Shown: piece after piece, positions 1 to 11,098 of the stretch
Layout of the letters: each line of letters begins with the position of its first letter
How positions within the stretch are numbered: position 1 is the first letter of the stretch
From: Acanthosepion pharaonis
Lineage: Eukaryota > Mollusca > Cephalopoda > Sepiida > Sepiidae
Assembly (NCBI GenBank): GCA_903632075.3
Contig: CAHIKZ030003337.1
Location: forward strand, 141,001 to 205,000
Direction: 5' to 3'
DNA length: 64,000 nucleotides
Program-made: the position numbers and the translations under genes
The notes under the pieces: model-generated
What the model saw: only the letters and a program-made list of their open reading frames with translations
Databases searched by the model: none
What the model was told of the DNA's origin: nothing

Positions 1-59
1 AATAGGTCTTCGAGCGAATGGAGTATGTCGTTCTTAAAAAGGACTGTAGTTCAAATCGT

Positions 60-603
60 TTGGTTTGGTTTGTTTTGTTTTAAGGCATATCAGCCTCAGT
101 AGGTCATTTAATACCGACAATTTTTTTTCCTGGTAATATTTTTGTTATGTCAAAAATCTATTTCTGTTAATATTTTTTTATAAAAAATGTATAGCTGGTA
201 ATATTATTGTTTCAAAAATGTATTGCTAGCAATGTTTTTTTTTTTTTTTTTTTTTTTTTTTCAAAAACGTATTGTTGGTAACAGTTTTTTTTTTCCAAAA
301 CATATTGCTGGTAATAGTTTTTCTTCAAAAACTTATTGCTGGTAATATTTTATAATGCTTTTTATCTAAGATTCGGGGTTAACTATTTGAACTATTTGCC
401 TATAGCTGGGACCCTAACAGGTGCTACCACCCCGGATCAGGGTGGACCTGGGAACACCAGCAGTTAAGAGGTGGTTCCACGCTCCTCCAACCCTCCTGAT
501 TAGAGGCCTTACTGTTGGACGTAGTTTATCGTCTTACCCAGGGCGCGGATGTAACTTATCGTCATACACAGAACGCTGTAGTTTATCGTCATACCCAAGT
601 CAA
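60..603 (-). repeat. Monomer-headed retroposon, copy 1
   Basis: Read on the minus strand, this unit opens with three imperfect ~29-bp monomers (core GACGATAAACTAC). A GC-richer body with an ACCCCGGATCAGGGTGG segment follows, then about five AT-rich units containing ATTACCAGCAAT, and an A-rich tail (AAAACAAACCAAACC). The same order occurs in copy 2 at 18029-18379, in opposite orientation, where target-site duplications are visible. I do not recognise the family. The A-rich tail and duplications suggest LINE-mediated retroposition. Open frames across it are not thought to be coding. A pure T run lies at about 235-261. Confidence 0.7.
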
Positions 604-2134
604 TTAAATCGTTTGGACTGGCGTTATAGAACCACAAAGAACTTTGCCAAATAACAGAAACTCTTTGAGTATTTTGCACAGCAGCAATAAGCAAAATGGA
701 TAACACATGTAACTCTAAGACAAAAATAATGACATAATGAATATGTTGATGTTCCACTAGAAGTAGGAAGGATTTACCGATACAATGGAAAGAGCAATAA
801 CGGTTATATGATAAATCTATTTTCCTAAAACAATCTAATAGAAAGTATTTATACATTTCAACCTACGGTAGCAGTGGCTACTCGGCCAATGAAAGCTGTA
901 TATTTTCATATATTGCTAATATTAATATTATCATGACCATATTAGTTCAGCCTATTTTCATTGTCAGAACCATAAGGACGTCAGGTCGTGAACAATTATG
1001 GCTCTCTGTAAAAATTCTGGCTTTTCTTCTGACTTTTTGTTCCTTTTGCTATTTTCTGTTAATATGGACCACATTCTGCTATCTATTCACTCAAACTATA
1101 GAAGCAGCGTGCTCACTGTTTTCGTCTACTTCAAGTGATATTCCTATGTTATCTCATCAACACATTCTTTCCCCATTATGTGTCTACCAAATTTAAACTG
1201 TCTCTTCCTGGATGTTAGCAAGACTTATTCTCTTTAAAACAATCTCTTTACTCACACGGTATTCTGTCCACACTATTCTCCGCATTGATTGACTTAAGTC
1301 ATTTCTTAATTCATGAGAAAATTCATTCTCCTATATGATATAACATAGCTTCATCATTTATTTTTCACATGACACTGTTGTCTGTTCGGAATTTAAATAT
1401 TTCTAACATAATTGGTCTGTAATCTTTTAAGAAAAATATAGAGCATATATCAACTAAGAATTAGCGGGTTCCATTTTTCTGGTCCCAGCAATCATTCTGT
1501 GCTCAAAAGTGTTAAATCCTTTCCGAATCCCATAGCTGTCACAGCTACACTACTTACTTACTTATTGGGCCACAAATTGTTTAATAAGCTGATTTAGTTT
1601 CTAGAACTGGATGAGGGAGAAATCGCATAGTTTTGTGACATAATAGGTTAAATTAACTTTTGATTTAATATTTGAATACAAACAAGAGTGTGTTTCTATT
1701 TATGCAGGAATTACTCAGAACTACAACTATTTGAAACTCTATTCATTCACACGTCTTCGGTGAATAAATAATGCAACTCAGATCATGTTTATCCACCTGC
1801 AATTTATTAGTTTTCTCTTGTTGATTGTAAGGAGCAGAACTGTAATCTTGCTAGATGCAGATAATACAAAAAGCACAAATCGCTAAGTAAAATTCTGAAC
1901 TTTAATACAAGAGACAAAGGAAGTAGAACGCTAATGCATTTGCACCTGCAAACAATGAAATGTGTTTTGTCAAGAAGCGAAAAGATAAAATAGACGAATT
2001 CAGTTCAACGAATTAGGTTTCTCTCGTGCCTAAAAATATTCTGTCTCAATTATCTTTATTTCGAGTGTATACAGGTCTGCCAGTAATAATTAAACACATT
2101 ATTGTAAATAACATAGTATATGCTGAAAAGAGTA
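604..2134. other. No recognised feature
   Basis: AT-rich DNA with short open frames only. I see no transposase, reverse-transcriptase or exon-like signature. Confidence 0.5.
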
Positions 2135-2215
2135 ACACACACACACACACACATATATATATGCATGTGTGTGTGTCTGTGTCTGTGTGTGCCTGTGTAT
2201 GTATGTGAGTGTGTG
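2135..2215. repeat. (AC)n-(TA)n-(GT)n compound microsatellite
   Basis: An AC run passes through a short TA run into an interrupted GT run, making an imperfect palindrome. Open frames across it are low-complexity artefacts. Confidence 0.9.
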
Positions 2216-2349
2216 TAAAATAGATAGGTTAGTTAATAAAACAAGGACAAACGAAAGAGTACCAATATAATCAGTACGAATAACATTTGTGAAATATTAC
2301 TTATTAAACATATGACAGAAATAAAGCACGAAAAGAAAGGTTTAAGTCC

Positions 2350-2383
2350 GAAATTTTTGGTCACACCTGTGTCCTTTCATCAG
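2350..2383 (-). other. Hammerhead-like motif, decayed
   Basis: On the minus strand a CTGATGA core is followed by a hairpin (GG-A-CAC, loop AGGT, GTG-A-CC), then AAA where GAA is expected, and an AAATTT-like palindrome ending in C. The order fits a hammerhead ribozyme with a minimal stem III, but G12 is mutated and no stem I is visible. Confidence 0.35.
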
Positions 2384-2447
2384 CGTATCGAGAAATAAAC
2401 AGAGAAATTGGAAGCAAGTGGCGAAGCAATGGATTCATATTTTTCCC

Positions 2448-2550
2448 ATGGTTATTAGCACGTAAGGGAATGTAATAAATTAGACTGCAATTCGAATTCT
2501 GCTCTTCTATTCCTTAATCCCAGCCGTAATACATTACTCTACAATGTATG
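2448..2550 (-). repeat. SINE1 head fragment
   Basis: The minus strand carries a degenerate copy of the tRNA-like head seen in full at 6178-6575. It has the box-B-like stretch GAATTCGAATTGC and the AATAACCATGGG region. It breaks off at a TATC array. Confidence 0.55.
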
Positions 2551-2551
2551 C

Positions 2552-2608
<57 letters not shown>

Positions 2609-2637
2609 ATTCAATAAAATGTCTGTATTATTCAATG

Positions 2638-2675
<38 letters not shown>

Positions 2676-2676
2676 C

Positions 2677-2720
<44 letters not shown>
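2551..2720. repeat. (TATC)n, (TA)n and (TAGA)n compound microsatellite
   Basis: A TATC array (to about 2606), a spacer, (TA)15 at 2641-2671 and a GATA array to 2720. The two tetranucleotide arrays are inverted relative to each other around the TA core. Confidence 0.95.
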
Positions 2721-2721
<1 letters not shown>

Positions 2722-3222
2722 ACCTAACCGGATCGTCAGGTAAAGTCGGCTAAAGAGGCAAAGGGAAACGCTTACTTATTGGCGATAGCCAAAATTATAC
2801 CATGTGACCAAAAAAAGAAACACACAAACACAAACACAAACACAAAACCACCTGGTGAGGGGGTTAAAGATTTATTCAAGAAAAAGTGGAGGGGATATTA
2901 AAATACGGACTTTAAGGTGGAATGACAAATAAACGGGAAAATACGTCTTAATTTAGTAACCACGATTTTTTATGTCTACATATGTTAAGAATTTCGGTTT
3001 TAGAGTTTAATAGCTTGTAATATCTAGGTCTGCTCTACGGTTGTATTGAGCGCTTTTGTTAGTTGTTTACTCGTATCTGGGTTTTTTCTTTGGGCTTCAA
3101 ACCTTTATATGTGCGATTTTTTTCATGTTTGTAGCTCTTTCTTTTTTTAAAACCTTTTTTCCCTCGAGATTGATTTGATTATTGGCAAATCAAAAATTCG
3201 AGGGTTTTTCGAAACGAGTATA
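2712..3222 (+). repeat. Dispersed repeat U2, longer copy
   Basis: Bounded by GATA and TATC arrays. The left end (AACCTAACCGGATCGTCAGG) and the right third, containing an imperfect hairpin CCTCGAG...CTCGAGG-like around 3170-3205, recur in inverse orientation at 62378-62572. The other copy lacks the middle. Family unknown. Confidence 0.6.
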
Positions 3223-3223
3223 G

Positions 3224-3290
<67 letters not shown>
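3223..3290. repeat. (TATC)n-(TA)n microsatellite
   Basis: A TATC array runs directly into a TA array. Confidence 0.95.
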
Positions 3291-3294
<4 letters not shown>

Positions 3295-4261
3295 CATTGA
3301 ATAATAGACATTTCCAAATATCTATAATGTAGATATTTCCAGTTCTCTAATTAGTTTCTCGATATTAATGAAGGTGTCATAACGCGTATTTTGTGTATTT
3401 ATAGAGTTTTTTCTCTCGATCATCGCTATATATCGTTTGTATATTATTTTTATTTTATTAGTTAATTGTCATCGGTTTTAAGCGATACATATCAACATAA
3501 ATATAATATGAAGCTTCGTTAATACTTGATATATTCCAAGAGCATTTCACTGTCTATTATATTTTACAACTTCAAATTTGTATATAGTTTAAATCAATGT
3601 TAAAGAATATTATGTGCTTATTGTACTTTTATTTTAATTTTAATTTTAATTTCATTTTTGTATGTACAGGAAAATATGTATATATATATATATGCTATAT
3701 TTATGGACAATTATTATCTTAATTTTGCGAATACATCCATTTAAAATTAACTTGTAATAATGTTTAAGAATCAGGCTAAACGATGAAATGTGATAATAGG
3801 GTTGAGTTTAAGTATCCCCGCGAAAAGAAAAGAAGGGGAAAAAGTACAAATAAAATAAAAACGGCAAATAATTAAACCTTAAAATACTTAAAGAAATAGG
3901 GTAAGATTTAGGAAGATTAAGATTACCTCATCGGTTATTCATCGAAACTGCAATCCACCGAAATAAGAAAAGAAGCCAGTCCCCACCGCGGGCCATTTAA
4001 AAGATAGTTAGCGCAGCGGATTGGTTGTTACAAACATCCAATCGGATGTGCGGAATATGTGGTCTTTCTTCTTCTTCTTCTTTAAAAAGCCAGAGTAGCT
4101 GTTAGCGTTTAATTGAGAGGGAGAATCAGGGGTTGATCTCCCCTGATTGGGTCGATTTAGTGATGGGTGTGTGATGTTGAATGATCCGAAACTCCCTGAT
4201 GAACCAAGTCAAAACATCACTGACGACCCCCTTGGGCGCCTACTTAAAAGCGTATTTTCGA
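3291..4261. other. No recognised feature
   Basis: AT-rich sequence with a (TTTTAA)n-like stretch near 3630 and a CTT run near 4068. I see no coding or element signature. Confidence 0.5.
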
Positions 4262-4740
4262 ATTATTAAGGTACCGATGTTGTTTTTCCAAAGTACTTTC
4301 GATCTTTTCCAAGATCACCTTCAGGGATGAATTACAAAGACATCATTATTGTAACTGCGATAAAATTTGCATTCCGTTCTACTGATGATATAACAAACGC
4401 ACGCGAACGCGTTCTGTTATCGCTATTTTAAAATGTCCGTTTTATTCTTTCCATTTACGGAATTATTTTCAAAACAAGCGTTTCAATATAAGAGAGCTGG
4501 CCGAAAATTGATAGAAATGCAAAATGGTATTCGATATTTGTTATATGCACTTCAACTCTTTTCTGAAACATTCGTTATACATTTTGTTCAGTGTTGGTTG
4601 GTTTATTTTGATAAAGAGAGCTTCGAGCATTTGAAGTCATTGTTATTATTTCCGACAATACGTTGTCATTGTAATTTATCCTGAAGATTATCTTGGAAAC
4701 GATCAAAAGGACTTGGGTTAGAAAAAAACTACGGCGCATT
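4262..4740. repeat. Foldback unit FB4 with hammerhead-like ends
   Basis: The two ends are diverged inverted copies of one sequence. On the minus strand (4291-4324) CTGAAGG is followed by a hairpin (GATCTT, loop, AAGATC), then GAAA and the palindrome AGTACT. On the plus strand (4681-4716) CTGAAGA is followed by a weaker hairpin and AAAAGGACT. Both are preceded by a TTGTAATTYATCC stretch. The 83-residue open frame between them (4433-4684) ends at the TGA of CTGAAGA and has no recognised similarity. Confidence 0.5.
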
Positions 4741-4829
4741 TCTTGATGAATTCATCTTGCCAACAAGAAACTAATTAGAGAACAGGAAAGAACCGTATAA
4801 AATAAATAGACATAACATGCCTATATTAT

Positions 4830-4831
<2 letters not shown>

Positions 4832-4917
<86 letters not shown>
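4832..4917. repeat. (TA)43 microsatellite
   Basis: Uninterrupted TA array of about 86 bp. Confidence 0.98.
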
Positions 4918-4921
<4 letters not shown>

Positions 4922-5522
4922 TATTTCACCTAAGCAAGGCGTTAATAACACTAGGTATGCTCATTACAGGCCGTGAGCGAACATAAAAAAAAAAACTTTA
5001 GTGAGGAAATGTCTAGGAAAAGGACAATAAAGGAATGGAAATTCGGAAGATAGAAGATGGCAATTGACGTGACATTTGAATTTGAAGATTGTAGTTGACA
5101 TGGAAGATTTATATCGAAAGGGATTTTTACATACGTTTGATTAATTGATAGATCCATTTTCTACGGCTTATCAAGCATTTCGATGTTATTTCAAGCCAGA
5201 AAATATTTTTTAGAATTCATGAGATCATAATTGTCTAATTAACTAATTAACCGATAGTTTGGGAAATTTGTAACTTTCCCAAGAGTATTTGCGTGTAATC
5301 TTCGATTAACAATTCCGTGGCATTATTCATTACACCCGCACAATCAATCTTACAGCTGTCATACATCTTGTTACGTGTCTTGAAGTTTGCTTTACTTTGG
5401 TAATGAAACAGGAATGGGATTTCAACGTTATCCACAGGCGTGAAGTGCGAGAAAATAAACTATTGTAATAGAACTGATAGGTGTATCTAGGTAGTTAAAC
5501 AGCAAAATTGGAAGGCCATTTG

Positions 5523-5525
<3 letters not shown>
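4918..5525. other. Mostly unrecognised; U3-like fragment at 5430-5520
   Basis: GAAGTGCGAGAAAATAAACT near 5440 also occurs in repeat U3 at about 53820. The rest is not recognised. Confidence 0.4.

Positions 5526-5588
<63 letters not shown>
5526..5588. repeat. (TA)n microsatellite
   Basis: Uninterrupted TA array. Confidence 0.98.
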
Positions 5589-5590
<2 letters not shown>

Positions 5591-6108
5591 AGAGTGTAGA
5601 AGAACGAACAGTAAGATCTCAGCGTTCAAAACATTAATTTAAAAACAGTGCTCAATACAAAAAGTAGAGCCGTAAATATTTATTTATTTATTATGCAGTG
5701 TTACATGACCAAAACCTATTTTCACTTGAAGCATCGACCTAACCTCCCTAGGAGAAGGTTAAAGTTCAAAGTTTACATTCTTACGGAATTCTATGCCCAT
5801 ATTTATCTCTTCTTAGTGCTTACCACCTCCTCCTCTACCCATGACCTCTTTCTTTTTCTTTTTTTCCTTTTTTCTCCTTTTCTTTTTCTATTTCTTTTTC
5901 TCTTTCTTTTTATGACCGCAATTACTAATGAACTAGATTCTCTTCCAGCTCCACATGTAAATTCTAGTATACCTTTTATGAAAATTCCCAAAGGACGGAA
6001 GTGGTGATATTTGCTTCGATCACTGTATGTCTGAATAAAAGTTTTTAGCAACATAGTGATCCCTCACTTGATCAGACGTTTAAAAAAATGTTTTCTTTTT
6101 TGGTGTTG

Positions 6109-6111
<3 letters not shown>
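5589..6111. other. Unrecognised DNA with a polypyrimidine tract
   Basis: The plus strand at about 5830-5911 is almost entirely C and T. This opens long frames on both strands that I regard as artefacts. Confidence 0.5.

Positions 6112-6168
<57 letters not shown>
6112..6168. repeat. (TA)n microsatellite
   Basis: Uninterrupted TA array abutting the SINE1 copy. Confidence 0.98.
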
Positions 6169-6171
<3 letters not shown>

Positions 6172-6177
6172 GACTCT

Positions 6178-6575
6178 CCCGTCGAATTCGACGTATGAGG
6201 GTCAAGCAGATCAGTTCCAGGAAACCGACAGCAGCTCATGAGATTTGATTATAGTGGTGAAGGTTTCGTGCAGGACCATCCACACTTTTTGAAGGACCGA
6301 ATTCAGAGACCTGGTGCACTAAGTGCCATTGAGTCCCCAAACGACCCTCCGCAGGTTTTGAATTCCGTGTTGTCCTTCTTCTAGACCAGTTGCCATCCAA
6401 GGCTATAGAACCCAGTCTGTCCTGCTATTTACCCATAGCTGGAGGGAGATGAAGAGGATTCACTTCTTTCTCAAGGGTATTAGCACGTAAGTGAATGTAA
6501 TTGATTCGACTGGAATTTGAACTCGGCTCTGCTATTCCTCAATCGAAGCCGCTATCCATTACTTCACCGTGCCTC
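6178..6575 (-). repeat. SINE1, longest copy (tRNA-derived head)
   Basis: Read on the minus strand it starts GAGGCACGGTGAAGTAATGG, has a weak box A and a good box B (GAGTTCAAATTCCA), then a roughly 300-bp body with TGGGTAAATAGCAGGACAG and a CAACACGGAATTCAAAACC segment. Partial copies lie at 2448, 16046, 21130 and 31385. A Pol III-type head with a constant body is what defines a SINE. The family name is unknown to me. Confidence 0.65.
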
Positions 6576-7366
6576 ATATATATATTGTCATCCGCAGAAT
6601 GATTGTTTCGCTGTATCACAGCTCATGAGTATGGCTAGACGTCCGGTTCCCTTTAGCTAGGTTCGAAACCCGACTGAATTGGCGTCAGTTGGGGATTCTA
6701 CCACTAAGTAAATTTAAGTGTATTCATTTTGAGATAAACACACATTGACTGAGAGAAATCGAGAAAAGTGTATATATTAAAAAATAAACATAGAATCTCT
6801 GGATGTGTGACAACCTACTCAATCAAAGAAAACTAGCATATTTCAATGCGAACAAAAATATACAAAAACCTTAATAGAAATGGAGGAAAAATTTATTCCA
6901 AAAGAATTTCCGCGAAAAAATAAACCCACAAGACACGAAAAAATAAAACAAATTTAAATAAAAAACAAAAAACACTGAGCCTAACAAAAATGCAATTTCT
7001 TATACAAATAAAAAACAGGGTCTCCCTCCACAAAAAACAACATAAAATTACCGAACAAGAGAAAACTTTTTGCATCATAACACATCTATACATGTAACTA
7101 GGGGGAATTTAAAATGCCAATATATCAAACAGACAATTATTCTTACCTAGAAATACAAGAAAGAAAAACTTCATAAACATATTTAAACCCGAACTAAATA
7201 GATCATAACCCCACACACAAAAACGTATAACATGCAAACATAATGGCTAACCACTCACATGCATGCTCGCACACTCACGGGTGGGTATCTGTGGAGCACG
7301 AATATGTATACGCATATTGGCAGAAACAATAGACTGCTAACCCTACAAAACATAAGTGTGTGGATG
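6576..7366. other. Unrecognised; one box-B-like site
   Basis: AGGTTCGAAACCCGACT near 6660 matches a Pol III box B, with a weak box-A-like stretch upstream, so a further tRNA-derived remnant is possible. The rest is AT-rich with no signature. Confidence 0.35.
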
Positions 7367-7569
7367 CGTATGTATGTATATATGTATGTATATATGTATG
7401 TATATGTTTGTATGTATGTGTTTATGCTCACGGTCACACCCTACACAACATAGGAAGTGTGTGTGTGTGTGTGTGTGTATGTGTGTGTGTGCGTGTATGT
7501 ATTTGTATGTGTGTATATGTATATGTGTATAGACTAATTCCTTATAATAAGTATGTATGTATCGAGAGG

Positions 7570-7627
<58 letters not shown>
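7367..7627. repeat. (TATG)n, (GT)n and (TA)n compound microsatellites
   Basis: TATG-rich stretch (7367-7420), GT-rich stretch (7457-7530) and a TA array (7572-7627). Open frames here encode only Y, V, C, I and M runs. Confidence 0.95.
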
Positions 7628-7630
<3 letters not shown>

Positions 7631-8180
7631 CGATTTGTGGAGGGAATGAATTCTTCATAATAAATGGATTATAGAGGCGTTTTTGCAACATCGGTAGGGA
7701 AATGCGTCAATGATTTGACAATGCTATTTTACTGATACAAGTGGTGGAATGTCGTGGGTGGTCGTGCAGTAAAAATAACTACCAAGTCATTGTGACCGAT
7801 GGTGTGAACGTACTGTCCTCCTTTTTCTAAAACTGTTGTTTATATCAGTTTATGAGCTCTCTTCTATAATCTTTAACTAAGTTCTTCGCAGTGTAGTTTC
7901 ATTGTAAATAACAGCTGGGCGTTGAGGGTGTTGGAAACGCAAATATAGCTGAGTAGACATGTGAAAAAGACTCCAGCCGTCCTAGCAGAGGAGTAGCTGG
8001 TCGTTATGGTAAACGTATAAGAGTATTTGAAAAGACTATTATTTTTTACCTGTTTCGCCGAATGATAGTCATTACTTCAACATCTACATAAAATGAAACA
8101 GCGGACATATCACTCCAGAAGGATTTCACAATTCTTTACCAATTCAGATATGTTGCTTTTTCATCCATACTTTACCATCT
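7628..8180. other. No recognised feature
   Basis: Unique-looking AT-rich DNA without coding or element signatures. Confidence 0.5.
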
Positions 8181-8316
<136 letters not shown>

Positions 8317-8324
8317 TAATTATG

Positions 8325-8495
8325 AAAGTGAACATTGAAGTCAGGTGGCCTGACGATTGCGTCTAGCATGAAACAGCCTGTCGCCTCTGAGTGTTGACTT
8401 CAATGTTCACTTTTATATTTACATACGCTCTATCTCTAATATTGAGAATTTTATCCCATAAATAGACACTTTAAAACTATATTTCTTCATATTTA
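8325..8495 (+). repeat. Palindromic repeat FB2, arm-truncated copy
   Basis: AAAGTGAACATTGAAGTCA is mirrored by TGACTTCAATGTTCACTTT at about 8395-8413. Between them lies half of the inner hairpin (GCGTCTAGCATGAAACAGCC). A conserved tail follows (ACGCTCTATCTCTAATATTG and ACTATATTTCTTCATAT). The fullest copy is at 26944-27069. Confidence 0.8.
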
Positions 8496-8515
8496 TGTTA
8501 AAATTTTCGAATAAA

Positions 8516-8518
<3 letters not shown>

Positions 8519-8575
<57 letters not shown>
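8519..8575. repeat. (TA)n microsatellite
   Basis: Uninterrupted TA array. Confidence 0.98.
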
Positions 8576-8579
<4 letters not shown>

Positions 8580-8587
8580 CGTACATT

Positions 8588-8905
8588 GAATGCTGGTGTT
8601 AATAAAATAGTAATCGATGAAATATAACAGAGCTATGAACTATATATCAATAATTTTTTTTTTCCATTCCGATAACATGATTTAAAGTTTCATACACAAA
8701 GCAATTTACAGGTGATGAGTTTCGACTCAACACCTGAAGATTGCAATGTGCATGAAATTCCGAAAAGAAATTGGAAAAATCTTTCCGCTTTATTTTTGAA
8801 TTTGTAGGTCTGATGAATTGGATCCTGATTACGGTCCCAATGTAATAAATTATAACATTGGACTATTAGTGATTGAGCCTTTTATATTATATTATATTCT
8901 CTGTC
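8588..8905 (+). repeat. Dispersed repeat U1 with two hammerhead-like signatures
   Basis: Shares TGGTGTTAATRAAATAGTA and GTTTCATACACAA with the copy at 13611-13790. It contains CTGAAGA plus a TGCA/TGCA hairpin plus GAAA (8734-8757), and CTGATGA plus an ATTGG/CCAAT hairpin plus GTAA (8810-8850). The second has lost the GAAA. By analogy with Penelope-like element ends this may be a terminal-repeat fragment; that is inference. Confidence 0.45.
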
Positions 8906-8947
8906 CTGAACATTAAGCTCTACCTGGATTTTATCCTCTTGAAAATC

Positions 8948-8949
<2 letters not shown>

Positions 8950-9001
<52 letters not shown>
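8950..9001. repeat. (TA)n microsatellite, left flank of the mariner
   Basis: TA array immediately adjoining the element's TA target site. The array resumes at 10245 on the other side. Confidence 0.97.
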
Positions 9002-9003
<2 letters not shown>

Positions 9004-9005
<2 letters not shown>

Positions 9006-9034
9006 AGGTAACCAAAAAAGATCTGTCCGTTTTT
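9004..9034 (+). repeat. Mariner left terminal inverted repeat
   Basis: About 31 bp beginning CAAGGTAACCAAAAAAG. It matches the reverse complement of 10215-10244 with a few mismatches and one length difference in the A run. Confidence 0.92.
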
Positions 9035-9185
9035 GATTAGTCATTGAATGAAGTTGAAATATATACGAAATGCGTGTAGCAATTGTTTTCAAATTCGGAC
9101 AGCCGGAAGTAGGAACATCACACGTTATAAAAATCACGGGCACCGTGCCTGGCCATCAGATATAAGCCGGGCAGCTGTGAGAAGG

Positions 9186-10173
9186 TTGGCAGTGCCTAGA
9201 GATCTCGTTCGTGGCTGTTTGCTTTACGACTTCAAAGCAGCTGCATCAAGTCGCCGCATATGTAAAGCGTTTGGGAATAGTGCTGTGGATGAACGTACTG
9301 CAAGGCGTTTGTTTCGAAAATTCATGTTCAAAGATTTGTCTCTCCATGATGAGCCTCGCAGTGGACGACCACATGTCTTGTATGACGGAGTCCTGAAGGC
9401 GGCCATTGAAGAGAACAGTAGTCTAACGTGTGGGGAACTTGCAAGACACTTCAACTTTTCCGATGAAACAGTTAGACTTCACCTGCACCGCCTAGGTAAC
9501 ACATAGAAACTGAGCAAGTGGGTTCTGCAAACGCTGTTGGAGGTCCACAAGGGACAACGAGTGGCTGCTTTCTTGCCACTGTACCGCATCCTTATTCAAT
9601 CGAGTGCTTACCAGTGATGAAAAGTGGGTTCTGTACGAAACTCCCAAGCGTTCCAGACATTGGTTGTCTCCTCACACCGCAAGACCGCCTATGCACCCAC
9701 GCAAGATTATGCTTTGTGTCTGGTGGACAGGTCGTCAAGTGGTTCATTATGAACTGCTACCAACGGGCCAAACGGTCACTGGAGACCTATACTCGCAGCA
9801 ATTGAAACGTGTGCAACAGGCATTGCGCCAGAAGGAGCCAGCACTGGTGAATCGCAAAGGTGTGCTTTTCCTCCATGACAACGCCAGGCCGCATGTCGCG
9901 CGAGTGGTCAGGGATACCATACAGTAACTTGGGTGGGAGACTTTGTGCAATCCACCTTATTCACCTGACCTTGCGCCATCCGATTACCACCTCTTCCACT
10001 CCCTGGATAATCATCTTCGTGGGAAATCCTTCAACAATGAAGCAGACTTATGCAAAGCCCTCACGGACATCTTTGCGTCAAACCCCACCGAGTTCTACCG
10101 CAAGGGCATTGAACAGCTGGAGACACGTTGGCAGAAGATGCTGGATGCCGAGTGCGATTACTTCGAAGACTAA
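9186..10173 (+). pseudogene. Mariner transposase (DD34D), inactivated
   Basis: This would encode the DDE-class enzyme that cuts and pastes the element at TA sites. The N-terminal half has the paired helix-turn-helix region: LLYDFKAAASSRRICKAFG, the DEPRSGRP linker, and the second helix-turn-helix ending in HLHRLGN. The catalytic half has LTSDEKW, FLHDNARPH and YSPDLAPSDYH, with 34 positions between the second and third aspartates, the mariner hallmark. Three lesions are visible: a stop TAG at 9504-9506, a frame change near 9585-9595 just before the first aspartate motif, and a stop TAA at 9925-9927. An upstream ATG at 9048 is in frame. The family start probably lay near 9186, where a TTG now stands. 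The gene ends with TAA at 10171. Confidence 0.92.
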
Positions 10174-10214
10174 ATATAATTTACACATACTATGAAGCGT
10201 TTTTTTTTTCCTTT

Positions 10215-10242
10215 AAAAACCGACAGAACTTTTTGGTTACCT

Positions 10243-10244
<2 letters not shown>
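10215..10244 (-). repeat. Mariner right terminal inverted repeat
   Basis: Inverse of the left end, reading GGTTACCTTG at its outer edge, followed by TA. Confidence 0.92.
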
Positions 10245-10290
<46 letters not shown>

Positions 10291-10305
10291 TCACAAATAT
10301 TATCA

Positions 10306-10358
<53 letters not shown>
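10245..10358. repeat. Two (TA)n arrays, right flank of the mariner
   Basis: TA arrays at 10245-10287 and 10310-10358, separated by a short unique spacer. Confidence 0.97.
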
Positions 10359-10362
<4 letters not shown>

Positions 10363-10500
10363 TGGACATTGATGCAAACACCCAGCGGCGACAGTCTTCT
10401 TAAACGCAACCTTCAGGCTATGAAGATTGCTTTTAAGCAGCAAGCAGTATGTTACTGCTTGGGGTTCACCTCATGACTCAATTTTATATTTACTTACGCT
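10359..10500 (+). repeat. Palindromic repeat FB2, diverged subfamily
   Basis: GTGGACATTGATGCAAACAC and CCAGCGGCGACAG resemble the copy at 41884-42010. A weak internal hairpin and the tail ATTTACTTACGCTCTAT place it in the FB2 family. Confidence 0.6.
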
Positions 10501-10547
10501 CTATACCTTCTATGGAAGCATAGCATACCTTACATCTATATTTTCTC

Positions 10548-10550
<3 letters not shown>

Positions 10551-10590
<40 letters not shown>

Positions 10591-10591
10591 T
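10551..10591. repeat. (TA)n microsatellite
   Basis: TA array interrupted once by CA. Confidence 0.97.
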
Positions 10592-11098
10592 TCGTTTCTG
10601 AGCATTTTCAAGATTTTTACACAAAAATTTTTTTTAAAGTAAATGGTTCAAAGCCTATTCCATACTTTCGGTTTAATAACCTTTATCAATTACATTTTTT
10701 GTAGGTGTAATTTTCTATATAAAAAAAAAAACATATCCATGTACATAATATTAGACAGATATTAGTTGTTAACAAAACAATACTCACACATTCACACAGT
10801 AAAAAGAACCTTCAGATATTGGAGTTCATCAACATTAAAACAAATCAATCCACACTCAAAAAAATACATTTCAAACTAGTCGCAAAACATTATATTAAAT
10901 CTAGACATATGGTTCTGTTGTTAATATTACGATCTCTCACATCGTATGACGTCAAAAAAGCGTATCATGAATTTACGACCTGCGTCAAATATTCCACGAC
11001 CGTTATATTCGCATAGTAAATTCTATATAAACATAACAGGCTAAAATCTTTGATGGTGAATATGTTTGTTGAAATGTCCATATAACCACTTTGATGTT
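10592..11098. other. No recognised feature
   Basis: AT-rich DNA, short frames only. Confidence 0.5.

Larger units (their letters stand above)
9004..10244 (+). mobile_element. Mariner-like element, 1241 bp, nearly complete
   Basis: A Tc1/mariner-superfamily DNA transposon with matching terminal inverted repeats and one internal transposase pseudogene. The ends are CAAGGTAACCAAAAA and its inverse, each next to a TA dinucleotide, as expected for mariner target duplication. The element lies inside a TA microsatellite, with TA arrays on both sides. Its length and single-gene layout fit mariner. It is now immobile unless helped, because the transposase is broken in three places. Terminal-repeat similarity is still high, which suggests moderate age. 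Confidence 0.93.

Noticed and set aside
421..856. Open frames across the first repeat
   Set aside because: They lie in the monomer array of a dispersed repeat present again at 18029, without a conserved frame.
5803..6054. Arginine/lysine-rich minus-strand frame
   Set aside because: It is a translation of the polypyrimidine tract; low complexity.
7255..7674. Overlapping open frames on both strands
   Set aside because: Composed of Y, I, V, C, M and H from TATG, GT and TA arrays.
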